Assembly (NCBI GenBank): GCA_002163025.1
Contig: MABF01000252.1
Coordinates: 1-34,455 of the forward strand
From: 'Osedax' symbiont bacterium Rs2_46_30_T18
GTDB lineage: Bacteria > Pseudomonadota > Gammaproteobacteria > Pseudomonadales > Balneatricaceae
Length of the DNA: 34,455 nt
Reading direction: 5' to 3'
The notes under the pieces are model-generated. The model ran no database searches. It was not told the origin of the DNA and saw nothing but the letters and a program-made list of their open reading frames with translations. Each line of letters starts with the position of its first letter. Position 1 is the first letter of the stretch. This document shows, piece after piece, positions 1-7,937 of the stretch. Made by a program: the position numbers and the translations under genes.

Positions 1-251
1 TGCGCTGTCAGGTTAGCTTACAGCGTCGAGGTTTTGCGTTTTACCGCTGTGATGTTACTGGTTTTTAAGCTTCGCTTGAAGGTAACTTTTGCATAGAGGT
101 CTGCTTTTCTAGGTCTAGTTCTAAACAATCAGAGGAGTCTTATAGGTGTTGCCTTTTTTAGAACAATAAACATTATTTATGGGCTTTTACTTAACAGGCT
201 AATTGGTAAAAATAGAGGGAAATGCAAAAACAAAAAATTAAAGAGGTGAGT
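1..251. other. Left edge and leader of the first operon
   Basis: No complete gene is visible here. Two plus-strand frames are open at the left edge, one ending at TAA 66-68 and one at TAG 94-96. Either could be the last codons of an upstream gene, but neither tail is recognisable. A weak nested hairpin (GTTAC 54-58 with GTAAC 82-86, and AAGC 67-70 with GCTT 74-77) is followed by four Ts and could be the remnant of an upstream terminator. The part from about 120 onward is AT-rich leader for the gene at 252. Confidence 0.4.
166..180 (+). promoter_or_regulatory. Candidate LysR-type operator (T-N11-A dyad)
   Basis: ATAAA (166-170) and TTTAT (176-180) form a perfect 5-bp dyad around CATTA. This gives a T-N11-A core, the usual shape of LysR-family binding sites. 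It lies about 70 bp upstream of the first gene of a cluster whose last gene encodes a LysR regulator. The composition is AT-rich, so chance occurrence is quite possible. Regulation by that LysR protein is inference. Confidence 0.3.
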
Positions 252-1121
252 ATGACTGGGAAAGTTGTCGGCATTATTGGTTTGGGAAATATGGGTAATG
301 GCATGGCTCAATCTCTGTTGCGTGCAGGGTATCAGGTTATCGGTACTGACTTAGGTGAAGCACAGCAAAAGGCGGCACGGGATCTGGGGGTCGATGTGGT
401 CGCTGATATCAAGGCGCTGTGTGCCCAGACAACAGAGATTATTCTGTCACTGCCGATGGCTGTACATGTGCAAGCGGTGGTGCAAGGGCCAGGGGGTATT
501 ATTGAGCATGCTCAAGCGCACAGCTTGGTTATCGATACCTCAACTTCTGAGCCTGAAATAACCAGGGCACTGGCGGCACAGCTTGTCGAAAGGGGTCATC
601 AGCTATTGGACGCCCCTGTCAGTGGAGGGCCTGCCGGGGCTGCAGCCGGTAGCATGGTAATGGTTGTCGGTGGTGAAGCAACGGCACTGTCACGTGCCCG
701 GCCGTGCTTGGATGCCCTGAGTTCAAAGATTGTGCATTTGGGACAATCTGGCAATGGCCACGTGGCAAAGCTGATTAATAACTTGCTTTGTGCTGCGCAT
801 TTAGTCACCACTGCAGAGGCAATTGCCCTAGGTAAAAAGGCAGGACTTGATCCGGCGGCGTTGATCGAAGGATTAAATGCAGGTTCCGGACGAAGCGCTA
901 TAAGTGAAGTTAATTTCCCGCGTTGGATATTAAATCAAGAATTTGATTCTGGATTTAGTATGCAGCTAATGCGCAAGGATGTGCGCTTAGCAAAACAGTT
1001 AATTGACGACATGGAAATGGATCTATCTCTGAGTGAAAAAGCGGCAGCTATATGGGCAGAGAGTGAAAACGCGATTGCAGATGGCGAAGATTTTAATTGC
1101 ATCGTAAAAAATCATCTTTAA
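252..1121 (+). CDS. NAD(P)-dependent beta-hydroxyacid dehydrogenase (3-hydroxyisobutyrate dehydrogenase family)
   Basis: This family oxidises beta-hydroxyacids to semialdehydes, or runs in reverse as tartronate semialdehyde reductase. An N-terminal Rossmann motif GLGNMGNGM is followed by the family motifs DTSTSEP and DAPVSGGPAGA. The catalytic-lysine segment GHVAKLINN places Lys at about residue 173. The 289-residue length fits the family. I chose ATG 252, with GAGGTGAG directly upstream. An in-frame ATG at 222 would add ten residues ahead of the usual KVVGIIGLG start and is less likely. It is the first gene of a six-gene same-strand cluster and lies 40 bp before an aldehyde dehydrogenase. 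That pairing suggests sequential oxidation of an alcohol-acid and a semialdehyde. The exact substrate cannot be read from sequence. Confidence 0.88.
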   Translation: MTGKVVGIIGLGNMGNGMAQSLLRAGYQVIGTDLGEAQQKAARDLGVDVVADIKALCAQTTEIILSLPMAVHVQAVVQGPGGIIEHAQAHSLVIDTSTSEPEITRALAAQLVERGHQLLDAPVSGGPAGAAAGSMVMVVGGEATALSRARPCLDALSSKIVHLGQSGNGHVAKLINNLLCAAHLVTTAEAIALGKKAGLDPAALIEGLNAGSGRSAISEVNFPRWILNQEFDSGFSMQLMRKDVRLAKQLIDDMEMDLSLSEKAAAIWAESENAIADGEDFNCIVKNHL

Positions 1122-1161
1122 GACATTGCGCAATTCTTAATCGATTACAGTGAGATAGAAA

Positions 1162-2700
1162 ATGAAATTTACAGTAGAAAACAACGGCGAGCAGCAAGTC
1201 GCAGCCCTATTAACGCAGTTGTTAGGGAGTGATCAATTCGGCAGTTGGATCAATGGTGAGTTAGTTGCAGGGACAGGAGAGAGCATTGACTTAGTGAATG
1301 CCGCCACAGGCAAAGTCTTTATGCAATATCGGGATGCCGGTGTCAACAATGTCGAAAGCGCTGCGCAAGTGGCAAGTATTGCCCAGCGCCAGTGGTGGTC
1401 GATGACAGCAACGGCACGTGGCCGCGCCATGTACAACTGCGGAGCAAAAATACGTGAAGCTGCAGAAAACCTGGCAAGACTAGAATCTATATCCGCAGGT
1501 AAACCCCTGCGTGATTGTCGTGTAGAAGTTGCTAAAGTCGCTGAAATGTTTGAATATTACGCGGGTTGGTGCGATAAAATGACTGGCCAAGTGATCCCCG
1601 TACCTACCAGTCATATAAATTACACTCGTCACGAGCCCTACGGTGTCGTGGTGCAGATTACTCCCTGGAACGCCCCTGTATTTACCGGCGGCTGGCAAAT
1701 CGCTCCCGCTATTTGTGCAGGTAATGCGGTGTTACTTAAACCATCAGAGTTAACCCCCCTAAGCAGCACTGTTTTAGCCAAACTGTTAGAAGATGCCGGT
1801 GTTCCCAAAGGACTAGTGAATGTTATTAATGGTTTTGGCCATACCACAGGCGCCACAGCCATCGCTAATAAAGCCAGCAAAAAAGTAGTTTTTGTCGGCT
1901 CACCTAAAACAGGAAGATTAATCGCTGCAGCCGCTGCACAAAGGTTGATTCCCTGTGTATTAGAACTCGGCGGAAAATCGGCAAATATAGTCTTTGCCGA
2001 TGCAGATTTAGAGCGTGCTGTAGTAGGGGCGCAAGCTGCCATCTTCGCGGCAGCTGGACAGAGCTGTGTGTCGGGTTCTAGATTATTAGTGCAGGAAAAT
2101 GTCTACGCACAAGTTATCGATAGACTGGCATCTGCTACGGCAAAAATTTCAGTGAACTTACCTTGGCTCGAAAACACTATGGTAGGACCTGTTAATAATA
2201 TAAATCAGTTCAGGCATATCAAAGCACTGGTCGCAGAAGCTTCAGCACAAGGCGTAACAGTGGCCGCTGGTGGCTGTGCAGGGGAAGTAGCTGGAGGTGA
2301 AGGGGGGTATTTTTATAAACCTACGGTATTGGCAGATGTTGACAACAGTATGAGTGTTGCTCAAGAGGAAATTTTTGGCCCTGTGGTCTGCGTTATTCCC
2401 TTCGACGATGAAGAACATGCTGTAGCCATCGCCAACGATAGCCGTTTTGGTTTAGCAGGCGCGGTCTGGACTGCCGATGTAGGTAGAGCGCATCGGATGG
2501 CAGCGCAAGTTAATGCGGGCACATTCTGGGTCAACGGCTATAAAGCCATTAATGTGATGTCACCTTTTGGCGGTTTTGCTGAAAGTGGCTACGGTCGCTC
2601 CAGTGGTTACGAGGGGCTGCTTGAATACAGCCAAACTAAAAGTGTCTGGGTTGAAACTGCAAAAGATCCGGCCATTCAATTTGGCTACTCTGTAGAGTAA
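1162..2700 (+). CDS. NAD(P)-dependent aldehyde dehydrogenase
   Basis: This 512-residue protein belongs to the ALDH superfamily and oxidises an aldehyde to the acid in the cytoplasm. Visible motifs in order are TPWNAP (cofactor-site Asn), the KPSE segment, a nucleotide-binding FVGSPKTGR loop, the general base Glu268 in ELGGKS, the nucleophile Cys302 in GQSC, and EEIFGPV near residue 415. All catalytic residues are present. The distance of 34 residues between Glu and Cys is standard. The start ATG 1162 has GTGAGA about 7 bp upstream. It probably acts on the product of the adjacent hydroxyacid dehydrogenase or on a semialdehyde from a later step. It resembles betaine-aldehyde and succinate-semialdehyde type enzymes only at the general family level, so I assign no gene symbol. 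Confidence 0.92.
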   Translation: MKFTVENNGEQQVAALLTQLLGSDQFGSWINGELVAGTGESIDLVNAATGKVFMQYRDAGVNNVESAAQVASIAQRQWWSMTATARGRAMYNCGAKIREAAENLARLESISAGKPLRDCRVEVAKVAEMFEYYAGWCDKMTGQVIPVPTSHINYTRHEPYGVVVQITPWNAPVFTGGWQIAPAICAGNAVLLKPSELTPLSSTVLAKLLEDAGVPKGLVNVINGFGHTTGATAIANKASKKVVFVGSPKTGRLIAAAAAQRLIPCVLELGGKSANIVFADADLERAVVGAQAAIFAAAGQSCVSGSRLLVQENVYAQVIDRLASATAKISVNLPWLENTMVGPVNNINQFRHIKALVAEASAQGVTVAAGGCAGEVAGGEGGYFYKPTVLADVDNSMSVAQEEIFGPVVCVIPFDDEEHAVAIANDSRFGLAGAVWTADVGRAHRMAAQVNAGTFWVNGYKAINVMSPFGGFAESGYGRSSGYEGLLEYSQTKSVWVETAKDPAIQFGYSVE

Positions 2701-2777
2701 GTACAGTGTTGAACAGGTACAGTTCTGGATACAAAATGTTCTTAAAATAAGCGTGATTTAACGGAAGATGATAAATT

Positions 2778-3563
2778 ATGTCAGATTATGTAAGAGTAAT
2801 AGATGTGCTGAATTTGTGGTCCACGATTGTGCAAGAAACTCAGCTGGAGGCCGATAAAAGCCCACTATTACGCACTTTTTTACAGCGTAATATCTTGCAG
2901 CACGACAGTTTTGAAAAGGCCTTATGCCACATATTAGCTGAGAAAATAGCCGAAGATAAAAACACTGTGATCCAGTGGCAAGAGTACCTGTACTCAATAC
3001 TTTGCACGCAGGCAGAGACTGACCAGAAAAGTGTTCAAAGTAGCATTAAAGAGGCAGCTTTGGCGGATTTACTCTGCCAGCTGCGCGCCAATGCCAGTAT
3101 TAAAGACCACTACTCACCACTGCTATTTTTTGCCGGTTATCAGGCTTTACAGTGTTATCGTTTTGCGCACTTTTGTTGGCATCATCAGCAGCGCGCAATG
3201 GCCAGTTTCATACAGGCAAAAACGGTCTGCTTATTTGCTGTCGATATCCACCCCGCTGCGCGCATAGGTTCTGGTATATTCATGGATCACTCAGTGGGCG
3301 TCGTCATAGGAGAAACCGCAGTAGTGGAAGATCAGGTCACGATCTTTCAGGGCGTTACTTTAGGGGGGACAGGTAAAGGTAGCGGTGATCGCCACCCAAA
3401 GGTACGAGAAGGTGCTTTCATTGGTTCAGGTGCTGCGATCTACGGTAATATTGAAGTCGGAAAAAATGCCAAAGTGGCGGGGGGAGCTGTAGTGGTTAAA
3501 GATGTTGCCCAAAACAGCACAGTAGTGGGGCCTGTAGCACAAGCTAAAAGTAACCAAGTGTAA
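2778..3563 (+). CDS. CysE-like serine O-acetyltransferase family protein
   Basis: The family transfers acetyl from acetyl-CoA to a serine hydroxyl. The N-terminal part (about 1-140) is the helical SATase region. The C-terminal part is a left-handed hexapeptide beta helix. The catalytic pair is present with family spacing: Asp156 in VDIHPAARIG and His171 in MDHSVG, 15 residues apart as in E. coli CysE. The loop VTLGGTGKGSGDRHPK is also intact. The oddity is the C-terminus. After the last coil it ends VVGPVAQAKSNQV, without the GVPA motif and the Ile-ended tail that docks CysE into cysteine synthase. It lies inside a catabolic cluster, 77 bp after the aldehyde dehydrogenase and 29 bp before the VOC gene, and no other cysteine gene is near. 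It could be a housekeeping-type SAT or an acetyltransferase for another hydroxyl amino acid. Confidence 0.85.
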   Translation: MSDYVRVIDVLNLWSTIVQETQLEADKSPLLRTFLQRNILQHDSFEKALCHILAEKIAEDKNTVIQWQEYLYSILCTQAETDQKSVQSSIKEAALADLLCQLRANASIKDHYSPLLFFAGYQALQCYRFAHFCWHHQQRAMASFIQAKTVCLFAVDIHPAARIGSGIFMDHSVGVVIGETAVVEDQVTIFQGVTLGGTGKGSGDRHPKVREGAFIGSGAAIYGNIEVGKNAKVAGGAVVVKDVAQNSTVVGPVAQAKSNQV

Positions 3564-3592
3564 AAATTACTCGATCATTATATAGGTGAGAA

Positions 3593-4492
3593 ATGGCGAC
3601 TAAGAAAAGAAATCATTTAGGTATAGATCATCCGCTGGTCGCTATAGCCGACATGGATAAAGCAGCAGCGGATTTTGCGCGATTAGGTTTTTTTATCAAC
3701 CCAAGGCACCATCATCCCTGGGGTACAGATAATCATTTGCTAATGTTCCCAGAGAACTTCATTGAGCTGATCAGTGTCTATGATCACAGTAAATTGGATA
3801 TGACTAACGAAAAAGGTTTTGCTTTTGGTCGCTTTATTCAAAATTCTATAGAGCGTAAAGAGGGGATATCTCTTGTGGCATTGCATAGCGAAGATGCCAG
3901 AGCCGATCACCAATTATTGCAACAACGCCAGGTAGAAAACCAGGGAATTGTCGATTTTCGCCGTGTAGCCCATAGACCTGATGGAAGTGAGGAGGAAGCT
4001 GTTGTTTCACTGGTGATGCTAATAAATTCCCAGCAGCCGGCGATTTCAAATTTCTTCTGTCACCAGCACAAACCCGATTTAGTCTGGGTTAAAGATTGGA
4101 TGACCCATGCCAATGGTGCTAATGGGATTAGCATGGTAAGTTATATCGCTGAAAACCCAACTGATTTTTATCAGCGCTTTGCAGGAATATACGGTGAACA
4201 AGCCGTTAGTGTCGAAGAGGGGCATTTAGTTGCCCATACCGATAGGGGGGATTTTGAAGTGCTCAGCCCGGAGCGTGCGCGAGCGCGTTTTGCAGGCGTA
4301 GCCATTCCCTGTAATGAGGCGCAGGTTCCCAGCGGTATTGCCATTCGTGTAACGAGCCACTCAATAGCACAGGCAAGAGCACATTTAGATGAAAATCAAG
4401 TCGCCTACACTTTGACCGATGAAGGTGGATTACGTATTGCTGCGAGCTATGCGGGTAATACTATTATTGAAATATACCCAGACAATAACTGA
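3593..4492 (+). CDS. VOC-superfamily (glyoxalase-like) protein
   Basis: This 299-residue protein looks like the glyoxalase_3 type of the vicinal oxygen chelate fold. The first module starts at LGIDHPLVAIADMDKAAADF with its beta-alpha-beta-beta-beta pattern. A second, weaker module covers roughly residues 150-299 (VWVKDWMTHANGANGI onward) and ends in TIIEIYPDN. VOC proteins include metal-dependent isomerases, lyases, dioxygenases and also resistance proteins, so the reaction is unknown. Candidate metal ligands such as the His in GIDH and the Glu in FIELIS are visible. AGGTGAG sits just upstream of ATG 3593. The stop is only 9 bp before the amidohydrolase start, so the two are surely co-transcribed. 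Confidence 0.75.
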   Translation: MATKKRNHLGIDHPLVAIADMDKAAADFARLGFFINPRHHHPWGTDNHLLMFPENFIELISVYDHSKLDMTNEKGFAFGRFIQNSIERKEGISLVALHSEDARADHQLLQQRQVENQGIVDFRRVAHRPDGSEEEAVVSLVMLINSQQPAISNFFCHQHKPDLVWVKDWMTHANGANGISMVSYIAENPTDFYQRFAGIYGEQAVSVEEGHLVAHTDRGDFEVLSPERARARFAGVAIPCNEAQVPSGIAIRVTSHSIAQARAHLDENQVAYTLTDEGGLRIAASYAGNTIIEIYPDNN

Positions 4493-4501
4493 GGAATCAC
4501 A

Positions 4502-5668
4502 ATGGCATCGATTGCTAAAGACAGCGAGTTACACCACCAAATGCGGACATGGCGCCAAGATATTCACGCCCATCCAGAAACCGCCTACGAAGAGCACCGC
4601 ACTGCCGCTAAAGTGGCGAAGTTGTTGCAAAGTTTTGATTTAGAGGTGCATACAGGATTAGCCGTTACTGGTGTCGTTGCCACTTTACAAGGTACTAAGC
4701 CGGGTAATGGTTGCATCGGTTTGCGCGCCGATCTTGACGCACTTAATATGCAGGAATTAAATAAATTTGCACACTGCTCGCGCCACGATGGCAAAATGCA
4801 TGCCTGCGGTCACGATGGCCATACTGCAATGCTATTAGGGGCGGCTAAATATTTATCGCAAAACAGAGACTTCGCCGGAACGGTAGTCTTTATTTTTCAA
4901 CCCGCTGAAGAGGGTGAAGCCGGCGCGAAAATGATGTGCGAGCAGGGATTATTTGAACAGTTTAATGTCGATGCTGTATACGGCATGCACAATTGGCCGG
5001 GGATGGAACAAGGTAAATTTGCGGTGCACACAGGTCCGGTGATGGCTTCTATGGATTTGTTTGATATCACGATCAGTGGTCAGGGGTGTCACGGTGGCAT
5101 GCCGCATCTGGGTACTGACCCTATTATGGTGGCAGGTCAATTAATTGGGGCGCTGCAGAGTATTGTCAGCAGAGACCTCGATCCCTTGCATTCAGGTGTC
5201 GTCAGTATTACCCAGATCCACGCCGGTGAAGCTTATAACGTGATCCCCGATTCCGTCACCCTATCGGGAACTTGTCGGGCCTTCTCCATAGAGCAACAGC
5301 AGCAAATAGAGAGCTTAATGCGCCAGCGCGTAGCCAGTATTTGTGAAGCTTTTGGCGCTAAAGGTGAACTCGACTATCGTCGAGTAGCACCTTGTACAGA
5401 AAATCACCCGCAACATACCCAAATATGCACTCTGGTAACAACAGACCTAGTAGGAGAAGAAAATGTAATCCTGGATCAGGCGCCCAGTATGGGGTCTGAG
5501 GATTTTGCCTTTATGTTATTAGAAAAGCCCGGCGCTTATATTTGGATCGGCAACGGTACTATGCAAGGGGGCAAAGGGCTGCATAACCCACACTATGACT
5601 TTAATGATGAAGTACTCGCCTTAGGTGCCAGTTATTGGGTGGCTTTAACGCAGCAGCAGCTCGCTTAG
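4502..5668 (+). CDS. M20 family amidohydrolase (hippurate hydrolase / N-acyl amino acid deacylase type)
   Basis: This 388-residue cytoplasmic metallopeptidase-family enzyme should hydrolyse an amide bond, typically N-acetyl or N-benzoyl amino acids. Zinc-site motifs are complete: ACGHDGHTAM (Cys102, His104), the acidic pair in PAEEGEAGAKMM, the YGMHNWPG histidine, and the dimerisation-domain histidine in QGCHGGMPHLGTDP. The late GSEDFAFM motif is also present. The order and length match the HipO/IAA-amino-acid hydrolase family. GAGGAATCACA before ATG 4502 is a good ribosome site. It may release an amino acid from an acylated or acetylated intermediate produced in this cluster. That link is inference. 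Confidence 0.9.
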   Translation: MASIAKDSELHHQMRTWRQDIHAHPETAYEEHRTAAKVAKLLQSFDLEVHTGLAVTGVVATLQGTKPGNGCIGLRADLDALNMQELNKFAHCSRHDGKMHACGHDGHTAMLLGAAKYLSQNRDFAGTVVFIFQPAEEGEAGAKMMCEQGLFEQFNVDAVYGMHNWPGMEQGKFAVHTGPVMASMDLFDITISGQGCHGGMPHLGTDPIMVAGQLIGALQSIVSRDLDPLHSGVVSITQIHAGEAYNVIPDSVTLSGTCRAFSIEQQQQIESLMRQRVASICEAFGAKGELDYRRVAPCTENHPQHTQICTLVTTDLVGEENVILDQAPSMGSEDFAFMLLEKPGAYIWIGNGTMQGGKGLHNPHYDFNDEVLALGASYWVALTQQQLA

Positions 5669-5740
5669 AAATAGTCCGATACCCCTCGCCAGGGCGGATC
5701 CCCTGTCGTAATTCTATTAGCCCTCTAGGGATTAGCACGA

Positions 5741-6652
5741 GTGAAAGAGATCAGAGACAAAAGGGTTGCCTATCTCTACGAGGCGATAACGGCAGGCACT
5801 ATCAGGGCGGCCGCCGATAGATTGAATGTGGCTCCCTCGGCTATTAGTCGTCATATCACACTGTTAGAAGAGGAGCTCTCCTGCCAGTTAATCGAGAGGC
5901 ATCGCACGGGAGTCACTGTCACTCAGGCGGGTGAAATCGTACTGCGTTACTACCGTGAAACAAAAAATAGTGAAGAGAGCTGTCTTGCTAAATTATCGGC
6001 GTTACAAGGGTTGCAGTTAGGACATATAAAATTAGTCATAGGGGAGGGGTTTGTCAGCGATTTAATGCTCGGCCCACTCTCTGAGTTTGCTAAGCAATTC
6101 CCTAAGCTAACCTTATCAATCACTTTGGCAGGATCCAACGAAGTGATACGTCAAATAGAGACCGATGAGGCGCATATTGGATTATTGTTTCACCCGGCTA
6201 ATCACCCCGGTATACGCTCCCATGTTATTAGTCAGCAGCCAATTTGCGCCGTGGTAAACCCCGGCCACCCTCTTACTCAGAGCACTGAGCCATTATTGTT
6301 GAACGCGTTATTAGGCTATCCTATCGCGTTGTCAGAGAGTAGTTTTGGGGTGCGCCAGCTATTGGCACTGGCCGAGTTTAAACAGCGATTACGATTTACG
6401 CCGACCCTTACCAGCAACTCCATTGCAGTACTGAAACAATTTGTACGCACCGACATGGGGATTACCTTGTTACCTGAGTTTGTCATTAGCAGCGAAATAA
6501 TAGATCGGCAGTTAGTGGCATTGCCTCTGGCGGATGACATACTCAATTCCGGAGAAACACATATGGTAACGCGACTCGGGCGCCAGTTACCCAATGGTGC
6601 ACAGCAGCTATTGAATCATTTAATGCAGTGGATGAAAGCGTTTCGAAAATAG
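5741..6652 (+). CDS. LysR-family transcriptional regulator
   Basis: This 303-residue protein has the usual LysR layout. A winged helix-turn-helix lies at about residues 18-60 (TIRAAADRLNVAPSAISRHI, then LLEEEL and a TQAGE segment). A long linker helix and a two-lobed effector-binding domain from about residue 93 follow. The start is GTG 5741 with AGGG about 10 bp upstream. It lies on the same strand 72 bp after the amidohydrolase, unlike the common divergent LysR arrangement. It may therefore be read through from the operon or have its own weak promoter. It is the most obvious local regulator for 252-5668. A T-N11-A dyad at 166-180 is a possible target. The ligand is unknown. Confidence 0.9.
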   Translation: MKEIRDKRVAYLYEAITAGTIRAAADRLNVAPSAISRHITLLEEELSCQLIERHRTGVTVTQAGEIVLRYYRETKNSEESCLAKLSALQGLQLGHIKLVIGEGFVSDLMLGPLSEFAKQFPKLTLSITLAGSNEVIRQIETDEAHIGLLFHPANHPGIRSHVISQQPICAVVNPGHPLTQSTEPLLLNALLGYPIALSESSFGVRQLLALAEFKQRLRFTPTLTSNSIAVLKQFVRTDMGITLLPEFVISSEIIDRQLVALPLADDILNSGETHMVTRLGRQLPNGAQQLLNHLMQWMKAFRK

Positions 6653-6759
6653 CAGTGCCTGCAGTCGATTAGGGAACAGGTTATTTAGGTTTTCAGCACT
6701 GCAGAGTATAGATTATCAATCTGCACAGGCTCTATGAATCCGCGTTCTGTAAGCATCGG
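6653..6759. other. Convergent intergenic with a long-loop inverted repeat
   Basis: This short gap separates the convergent LysR and VWA genes. A GCAGTGC copy just after the LysR stop and a GCACTGC copy near 6697-6704 are inverted with a loop of nearly 40 bases, and CTGCAG occurs beside both. It may serve as a shared transcription end, but there is no T-run, so the call is weak. Confidence 0.3.
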
Positions 6760-7935
6760 TTACTTAGACAAATAATTAATCGCCTTCGTCATCCCCTCAA
6801 GGGTCAGCGGGTACATCTGTCCGTCCAGTTGCTTGGCAATTGACTGAGTAGTCTGGGTATATTGCCAATGGCCCTCGGGTGTGGGGTTGAGCCAGATAAC
6901 TTTGCTCCAAGTGTCCAGTATGCGCTGTAACCAAGTTTCTCCGGGCTCATCGTTCATGTGTTCGACACTGCCGTAGCGGCTGAAAAGCTCGTAGGGGGAC
7001 ATAGCAGCATCGCCGATAAAGATGACTTTGTAATCGCTGGGGTAAGAGTTAAGTACCTCCAAAGTGGCGACGGTATCGTCGAAGCGGCGCTGGTTGTCCT
7101 GCCAGAGTTTCTCGTAAATGCAGTTGTGGAAATAGTAGTATTCAAGGTGCTTAAATTCGCTGCGCGCGGCTGAGAACAACTGCTCACACAAGTGAATATA
7201 AGGGTCCATAGAACCGCCTATATCTAAAAACAACAGCACTTTGGCGGCGTTGTGGCGCTGAGGGACCATCTTGATATCCAGTAGCCCGGCGTTGTCGGCG
7301 GTACTGCGGATAGTCTCGTTAAGATCCAACTCCACATCTGAGCCGCTGCGGGCAAACTGGCGCAGTTTGCGCAGCGCCACTTTGATATTGCGGGTGCCCA
7401 ATTCCACCTGGTCGTCGAGGTTCTTAAACTGACGCTTTTCCCATACTTTGATCGCGCGCTTGTGCACACTCTTCCCGCCGATGCGGATTCCTTCAGGGTT
7501 GTAACCACTGTGCCCAAAGGGGGACGTGCCGCCAGTGCCTATCCATTTATTGCCGCCGGCGTGACGTTTTTGCTGTTCTTTAAGGCGCTCATTAAGCATT
7601 TCCATTAATTTATCTAAACCGCCCGCCGCCTCTATCTGCGCCTTATCTTCATCGCTGAGGTTTTTCAAAAACTCAGCTTTTAACCAGTCCTCGGGGATCT
7701 CGGAACTGGGGAATAGCTCCAGAACTTCTATACCTTTAAAATAGTAGGCGAAGGCCTGATCGTAGCGGTCGAAGTATTTTTCATCTTTAACCAGGCAGAC
7801 TCTGGCCAGCAGATAAAACTCATTCAGGTCGGCAAAAACTACTTTTTTCTGCAACGCCTCAAGCAGTACCAGCAACTCGTTGAGGGTCACTGGTATTGCG
7901 GCTTTGCGCAGTGTATTAAAAAAATCGATTAACAT
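6760..7935 (-). CDS. CoxE-like VWA domain protein
   Basis: This 391-residue cytoplasmic protein has a helical N-terminal part (1-200) and a C-terminal von Willebrand factor A domain. The MIDAS motif reads DIGGS (Asp238 to Ser242). This is a DxGxS form, which I recall as usual in CoxE/YehP-like proteins in place of the classic DxSxS. The N-terminal half carries a Gly-rich loop GGNKWIGTGGTSPFGHSGY near 128-146. It starts 2 bp after the stop of the MoxR ATPase gene, so they form a tight pair. Known MoxR-VWA pairs act as chaperone-like assembly or metal-insertion systems (for example CoxD/CoxE in CO dehydrogenase maturation). The client here is unknown because no obvious metalloenzyme gene adjoins them. 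Confidence 0.88.
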   Translation of the reverse strand: MLIDFFNTLRKAAIPVTLNELLVLLEALQKKVVFADLNEFYLLARVCLVKDEKYFDRYDQAFAYYFKGIEVLELFPSSEIPEDWLKAEFLKNLSDEDKAQIEAAGGLDKLMEMLNERLKEQQKRHAGGNKWIGTGGTSPFGHSGYNPEGIRIGGKSVHKRAIKVWEKRQFKNLDDQVELGTRNIKVALRKLRQFARSGSDVELDLNETIRSTADNAGLLDIKMVPQRHNAAKVLLFLDIGGSMDPYIHLCEQLFSAARSEFKHLEYYYFHNCIYEKLWQDNQRRFDDTVATLEVLNSYPSDYKVIFIGDAAMSPYELFSRYGSVEHMNDEPGETWLQRILDTWSKVIWLNPTPEGHWQYTQTTQSIAKQLDGQMYPLTLEGMTKAINYLSK

Positions 7936-7937
7936 AA

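Noticed and set aside
1638-2042. 134-codon minus-strand open frame inside the aldehyde dehydrogenase gene
   Set aside because: It lies wholly opposite a gene with complete ALDH catalytic motifs and has no recognisable domain or ribosome site.
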